Origin: Azadirachta indica
Lineage: Eukaryota; Streptophyta; Magnoliopsida; Sapindales; Meliaceae
NCBI GenBank assembly: GCA_022749755.1
Contig: CM040452.1
Location: 7,830,350 to 7,894,349, forward strand
DNA: 64,000 nucleotides
Reading direction: 5' to 3'
Program-made: the position numbers and the translations under genes
Notes under the pieces: generated by a model
What the model was told of the DNA's origin: nothing
Database searches by the model: none
Seen by the model: only the letters and a program-made list of their open reading frames with translations
In this document: positions 59,110-64,000 of the stretch, one piece after another
Layout of the letters: the number at the start of each line of letters is the position of its first letter
Numbering within the stretch: the stretch's first letter is position 1

Positions 59110-60915
59110 TCAAGTTGGAGCATAGATATTTATCATGCCCAACTTGCTTACAAATTGCTCAAAAACATTTCTAAAAAGTCCTTTAGTGAAAATATCAGCT
59201 ATTTGTTGCGTAGAAGGAACAAACGGCAAGCAAATAGCTCCACAATCAACTTTTTCGTTTATGAAGTGTCTGTCAATCTCCACATGCTTCGTGCGATTAT
59301 GTTGTACTGGATTTTGTGCAATATTTATAGCAACTTTATTGTCACAATACAACTTTATTGGCATGATTATTGGCATCTGTAATTCTTCAAGAATTCTTCT
59401 TAACCAAAGCATCTCACACACTCCATTAGCCATAGCCCTATATTCTGCCTCGGCACTGCTCCTTGCAACGATCTTCTGTTTCTTACTTCGCCATGTGACC
59501 AAATTTCCCCAAACATAAGTACAATATCCTGACGTAGATCTCCTGTCAATAAGTGATCCCGCCCAATCTGCATCAGTGTGTGCCTTTATGTTCTACTGTG
59601 TAGTCTTCTTGAAAAGCAGACCCCTGCGTAGTGTACTTTTTAAGTATCTAAGAATCCGATAAAAAGCTTCAAGATGCTTCTTGTAAGGTGAATGCATAAA
59701 ATGGCTTACTAAACTCACTGCAAAAGCAATATCCGGTCATGTATGTGATAAGTAAATCAACTTCCCTACCAACCTTTGATATCAAGTTGTATTCACCAGA
59801 TCACCTTCCTTATCATCTCCAAGTTTCTGATTAGGATCAATTAGAGTGTCAGCTGGCCTACAACCACTTATCCCAGTTTCCTTAAGAAGATCAAGAACAT
59901 ATTTCCATTGGGAGACAACAATCCCTTTCTTTGATCAAGCCACCTCCATGCCAAAGAAATACCTTAAAAAGTCTAAGTCCTTAATCTCAAATGTTAATGA
60001 GAGGGAAACCTTCAATCAGTTCAGCTCAAATACACCATCTCCTGTAAGAATTATATCATCTACATACACAATTAGTATGGCAATCTTTCCATCCTGTGAA
60101 TGTCTAAAAAATATCGTATGATCACCTTGCCCTTGGATATATTCTTGATTCTTAACAAACTGAGTTAATTTCTCAAACCAAGCTCTTGGTGACTGTTTCG
60201 ACCCGTACAAAGACTTTTTTAATTTACACACCTTTGTGCCAAACTTTTCACTGAATCCTAGGGGTGCATCCGTGTACACTTCTTCCTTCAAATGTCCATT
60301 GAGAAATGCATTTTTAATGTCCAACTGTTACATTGGCCAATCAAGATTTGCAGCAAGTGACAAAAGAACTCTTATAGAGTTTAGCTTTGCTACTGGGGCA
60401 AAAGTCTCCAAATAATCAATGCCATAGGTCTGAGTGAATCCCTTGGCTACTAGTCGTTCTTTATGCCTTTTCAAAGAGCCATCAGACTTATACTTGATAG
60501 TAAACACCCATTTGCACCCTACAGTCGTCTTTCCTCTTAGCAAATCGACTAACTCCCACGTACCCTTTTTTTCAAGAGCTTTCATCTCATCAAAGACAGC
60601 CTCCTTCCGCTCAGGAACTTTTAGAGCATCCTGTACAGTATTAGAAATCTCCATACAAGATAATTGTGAAGTAAAAACACGAAAGATAGGTGAAAGATTT
60701 TCATATGACACATATTTGGACAATGGGTGTTGGGTACAAGACCTCACACCCTTTCGGACAGCAATAGGAAGATTAGAATCATCAATATTAGAAGTAGAAC
60801 AAGACTTAAGTTTAGGATTAGCGAACTCAGAACTTGAAGATGAAGTAGGTTGAACATGAGGTAAAGGATCAATAAGGACATTACCTGGAGGGTTCACGGA
60901 TTCTGGGCAGTGCAA
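59110..60915 (-). pseudogene. Copia pol: reverse transcriptase and RNase H region
   Basis: One reading frame runs from 60915 to the stop at 59110 with no indel. It shows the copia RT start (WELVDLLRGKTTVGCKWVF), LVAKGFTQ, the QLDIKNAFLNG motif, the catalytic YVDD (LIVYVDDIILTGD), the YLSHT-PDIAFAVSLVS segment, and the RNase H domain (DADWAGS, SSAEAEYRAMA, KHVEIDRHFI, IFTKGL). The frame is interrupted by six stops: TAA 60328-60330, TGA 60016-60018, TGA 59935-59937, TGA 59782-59784, TGA 59737-59739 and TAG 59593-59595. Four TGAs stand where copia relatives have Arg. Confidence 0.9.
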
Positions 60916-60948
60916 AGGATTGGAAGACCCTTTCTTTTGAGTTGTCCT

Positions 60949-62515
60949 TTATCGCGAGTAGACAATATCAAATGGTACTAATGCTGTAGCTTTTCTTCCT
61001 GTTTCCTCTTTGTCAGTAATTATTGAACCATGAGCATCATGAGGCGGCACTATAGGAAGATCAGCATTTTCACTATGTAAAATACTTGACCCGCTTTCAC
61101 GTTGTATAATAAAGCTTGGATTTTCAAGTTCAATAATCAAGGTTGGGGAAGAATCATTTGGTAAATCTATAGTTTGGAAAAAATCATGAAAACTCGAATC
61201 TTTATTTTGGTTCCCCCCCTGAAGATGAGGCGAGAAATAAGTATTTAATTCAAAAAATATAACATCCATGGTAACAAACATTTTCTTTGAAATAGGTTCA
61301 GAACATTTATATCCCTTTTGATATAGAGCATAGCCAACAAAGACACATTTTGTAGCTCGAGGTTCAAGTTTCCCTCAATTATGACTATGAATATGAACAA
61401 ATGCAGTACATCTAAATATCTTCAATGGTAAAGAAGAAGAAAGTCTAGTTGTAGGAAAAAACTTATGAAAAACATCAAAAGGTGTTTTAAAGTTTAAGAT
61501 CTTATTATGCGTTCTGTTTGTAAGGTATGTAGCAGTAAGTACAGCTTCACCCGAAAGATATTTTGGTACTTGATTGGTAAAGAGTAATGCTCAAACTACT
61601 TCCAACAAGTGTTTGTTTTTTCTTTCAGCCAAAAACCATTTTATTGTGGAGTGTCGATACAAGAGCTTTGATGAACAATTCCTTTGTCAAGAAAAAATTG
61701 GCACAAAAAATTTTTAAAATATTTTCGACCATTATCACTCCGCAATATTTGAATATTTTTCTGAAATTGTGTTTGTACCATAATATAAAAATTTTTGAAA
61801 ATTGTTTTCACTTCAGATTTTTCCTTTATCCAATAAACTCAACTTAAACTTATGTAATCATCAATAAAGGTCACAAACCATTTTTTACCTGAATATATAG
61901 ATGTTCTACATGGACCCCAAATATCATTATGAATCAAAGTAAATGGTGTGGTTGGTTTGTAAGGTTGGGGAGAAAAAGATGTACGATGATGTTTAGCAAA
62001 TTAACAAATTTCACATTGAAAAAAAGATAGACTTTTATTCATAAATAAATTTGGAAACAAATATTTTAAATATTGAAAGCTAGAATGGCCTAACCTAAAG
62101 TGCCATAACATAATATCATTATCTTTGGAGTCAGAAATAGAATTCAAGCAAGTACTTTGATATCGTCTACTCAAGTCAAGTCCATCATTAAAATAATAGA
62201 GGCCATTTTTTTCCTTAGCACTGCCAATCATCCTCCCTGTGGTCAAATCTTGAAACTCACAATAAGAAGAGTAAAAATTAGCTTGACATTGATGATCAAA
62301 GGTAATTTTACTGATGGACAACAGATTGCAAGACAAATTGGAGACATGAAGAACATTGTGAACGGTTATCAAAGAAGTGAGTTTGACAGTTCCAATCCCG
62401 GTAATTACCGAGAGTGAACCATCCGTAATTTTAACCTTTTTATTGCCTTCACAAGGACTATAAGAGGAAAACATTTTAGAGCAACCAGTCATATGATCAG
62501 TTGCAACAGAATCAA
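60949..62515 (-). pseudogene. Copia protease and integrase region
   Basis: Protease core reads DSVATDHMTG at about 62515-62485, where the family has Asp-Ser/Thr-Gly; the catalytic Gly is Val. The GAG-pre-integrase zinc domain is clear (WHFRLGHSS ... CEIC at 62001). A stop follows CEIC directly. Integrase core pieces are visible in the remainder (HNDIWGP, VTFIDDY, LRSDNGRKYF), with stops and frame changes down to about 61300. Confidence 0.82.
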
Positions 62516-62616
62516 TTATCCAAGAAATACAGTGACAAGAGAGTTATTCTTTTGAACCAAAGAACAAGACGGAGTTAAGGACAATTTAGAAGATTGAAAT
62601 AATTTATATAAGTGCT

Positions 62617-63612
62617 CTAATTGCTCCTTCGTAAAAGAAACTGCATCCGAGTTGGTAGAAGGCTCCTGAATCTCCTCAGTAGTGACTTGATAAGCACGAC
62701 CATCACGTTTGGCTTCCAATTTGTTGGTTTACCATGGAGCTTCCAACATGTTTCCCTCGTATGCCACAGTCTTTTGCAATGATCGCACCACGGCTTTTTA
62801 CGCACATCATTGTCAGAATCACCACCTCTTGACATAAGAGCAGGACTCTCAAATTCAATGTTAAAACCAGGTTCAGTGTTGTGCAGCATGATTTTTATCC
62901 TTGACTCCTCACGTCTAACCTCAGAAAATACTTCCCTAAGAGAAGGCAGTGGCTTCCTTCCAAGAATACGACCTCGAACCTCATCCAAACTTCGATTAAG
63001 GCCAGCTAAATACATGTAAAGTCTATCATTTTCCTCTTTCTTCTTACGGCGAGCGTAGTCGTTCGGATTCTCCCAAACATCATCATAACACTGATCAAGT
63101 TCCTGCCATAATGTTATCAATTCATTATAATAAGTGGTAACATCACGATTATTCTACTTTGATTTCCAAAGACTAGTTTTTAACTCAAAAATTTGAAAAG
63201 AATTCTCTAGGTCTGAATAAAGATCTCGAACGGCCTCCCAGACATCTCGAGCAGTAGGAAGAAATAGGTGAGGTGTTTCAATCGCAGATTCCATGGAATT
63301 GATGAGCCAACTAATAATAAGAGAATTTTCGGACTGCCATTTTTCTAGGTTTGGATCGCCAACAGCAAGTTTGAAAATTTCTCCAGTCAAGTGCCCGATT
63401 TTGCCTATGCCATCAATCGCCAATTTTATGGACTGAGCCCACTCGAGATAGTTATGCCCATTGAGTTTTGTACCTGTGAGAGAAAGGGCTGAATTTTGAG
63501 AATAATATTCAGCATGCACAGATGTGGAAGAAACAATAAGGTTGGTTTGAATAGTTTCAGAAGTACCGGAAGAACCGGAAGAGTCAGTAGAGTTTCTTTG
63601 AGCGCCGGTCAT
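62617..63612 (-). pseudogene. Copia gag
   Basis: Starts at MTGAQRNSTDSSG (ATG 63612). It has the gag capsid motif LNGHNYLEWAQSIKLAI and a zinc knuckle CDHCKRLWHTRETC (C-x2-C-x4-H-x4-C). An in-frame TAG lies at 63154-63156, and the frame changes just after the zinc knuckle near 62720; the continuing frame is 62719-62516. Confidence 0.88.
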
Positions 63613-63667
63613 CGCCGGCTTATACGACATCATTATTAGTAGAAGAACAGAGAAAAAGAACACTTGT

Positions 63668-63678
63668 CTTTGATACCA
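63668..63678 (-). other. Primer binding site of copia copy 1
   Basis: TGGTATCAAAG on the minus strand directly inside the 5' LTR, complementary to the 3' end of initiator-Met tRNA as in most plant copia elements. Confidence 0.88.
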
Positions 63679-63898
63679 GGTAGGTTTTTAGGATGAAAAC
63701 ATCTCTACTATATTTTCTTTCATAAGAAACAAGTACAATATATATAGAAAAGAAAACCCCCACATAGAAATTCCACCAAATCAGAAAATCCTATAATTAA
63801 TAAATCTCTAGGCTAGAAAATAAGAAACAAAAAGATAATCAAATCTGCAATAATTAATTCAAATTTTGTTTTCTAACTTATTTCTTAAAAATCTGACA
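63679..63898 (-). repeat. 5' LTR of copia copy 1
   Basis: About 220 bp, the longer of the two LTRs; starts TGTCAGATTTTTAAG on the minus strand. Right target duplication ATTAT follows at 63899-63903. Confidence 0.93.
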
Positions 63899-64000
63899 AT
63901 TATTTTTCAAGAAACCACTCATAAGTGTATTGAATGTAATTACATTCGGATGCAAACCCTTTTTATCCATATCTAACAACATAACACTTGCCTTTTCCAG

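Larger units (their letters stand above)
58898..63898 (-). mobile_element. Ty1/copia LTR retrotransposon (copy 1), structurally complete
   Basis: 5.0-kb element on the minus strand: 5' LTR 63898-63679, primer binding site TGGTATCAAAG (63678-63668, initiator-Met tRNA type), gag, protease, integrase, RT and RNase H, a purine-rich tract CTTGAGGAGGG just before the 3' LTR, and the 3' LTR 59087-58898. LTRs read TGTCAGATTTTT...CCTAC(A). The order protease-integrase-RT is that of copia, not gypsy. Perfect 5-bp target duplication. The LTRs differ by about seven substitutions in 190 aligned bases by eye, plus a 30-bp gap in the left one, so the insertion is fairly young. All genes carry stops; it would need proteins from another copy to move. 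Confidence 0.95.
58707..64000 (-). pseudogene. Rf-like PPR gene (copy B), split by a copia element, runs off the window
   Basis: The C-terminal end (58892-58707, [19 protein letters not shown] onward) and the next upstream part (64000-63904, LEKASVMLLDMDKKGLHPNV and NTLMSGFLKNN) are adjacent in the intact gene at 43867-45945. Here they are separated by the 5.0-kb retrotransposon. Homology resumes exactly after the 5-bp target duplication, and the frame across the visible parts is otherwise open. The rest of the gene lies to the right. The insertion removes the last one and a half PPR motifs and the normal stop, so function is doubtful unless a truncated protein is made. Confidence 0.92.

Noticed and set aside
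59135..59518. 127-codon plus-strand ORF
   Set aside because: Antisense of the copia RNase H domain.
1..64000. CRISPR arrays, bacterial operons, tRNA or rRNA genes
   Set aside because: Eukaryotic gene structure throughout; no regularly spaced short repeats and no RNA gene I could fold by eye.

Overview
The window is nuclear DNA from a flowering plant, almost certainly a woody eudicot. Signs are GT-AG introns with AT-rich, T-tract acceptors, very AT-rich spacers, LTR retrotransposons, a receptor-like protein (RLP), Rf-like pentatricopeptide repeat (PPR) genes and a plant-only chloroplast outer-envelope TPR protein. The style of the RLP and PPR genes reminds me of Citrus, but that is memory and not proof.

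Layout. (1) 1.6-8.1 kb, +: a multi-exon LRR receptor-like protein of the RLP/Cf type. It was built by repeated duplication of a symmetric two-exon LRR module and is now broken by an in-frame stop and a frameshift. (2) 10.65-12.63 kb, +: a decayed Rf-like PPR copy. (3) 14.83-22.07 kb, +: an intact 11-exon gene for the tail-anchored TPR protein OEP61/TPR7, 591 codons. (4) 26.11-27.97 kb: a DNA element with about 104-bp terminal inverted repeats enclosing a broken class I small heat-shock protein gene, which itself carries a 741-bp insertion flanked by a 9-bp direct repeat. (5) 29.07-29.55 kb, +: a small Cys-rich plant protein of unknown function. (6) 33.66-33.98 kb, +: a possible two-TM small protein. 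(7) 37.14-40.77 kb, -: a badly decayed Ty1/copia element. (8) 41.4-45.9 kb, -: an intact Rf-like PPR gene (692 aa) with remnants of the replication factor C large subunit (RFC1) C-terminus just downstream, followed by the C-terminal stub of another PPR copy. (9) 47.64-48.03 kb, +: a two-exon defensin-like secreted peptide gene with eight cysteines, not visible as a single ORF. (10) 50.1-51.7 kb, -: a decayed gene of unknown family. (11) 55.6-64.0 kb, -: a second copy of the PPR-RFC1 unit, whose PPR gene is split by a 5.0-kb Ty1/copia element with a perfect 5-bp target duplication.

The main theme is a PPR-RFC1 module repeated head-to-tail on the minus strand, with a further PPR relic next to OEP61. 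In Arabidopsis, OEP61 (AT5G21990) and RFC1 (AT5G22010) are close neighbours, so I infer that PPR copies landed in or beside an ancestral OEP61-RFC1 segment and were amplified together with the RFC1 3' end. All three PPR copies with a visible 3' end keep a 16-codon open stretch just after the PPR stop. It ends at a splice donor whose phase matches the RFC1-like exon downstream. About half of the window is AT-rich spacer in which I see only simple repeats and old duplications.
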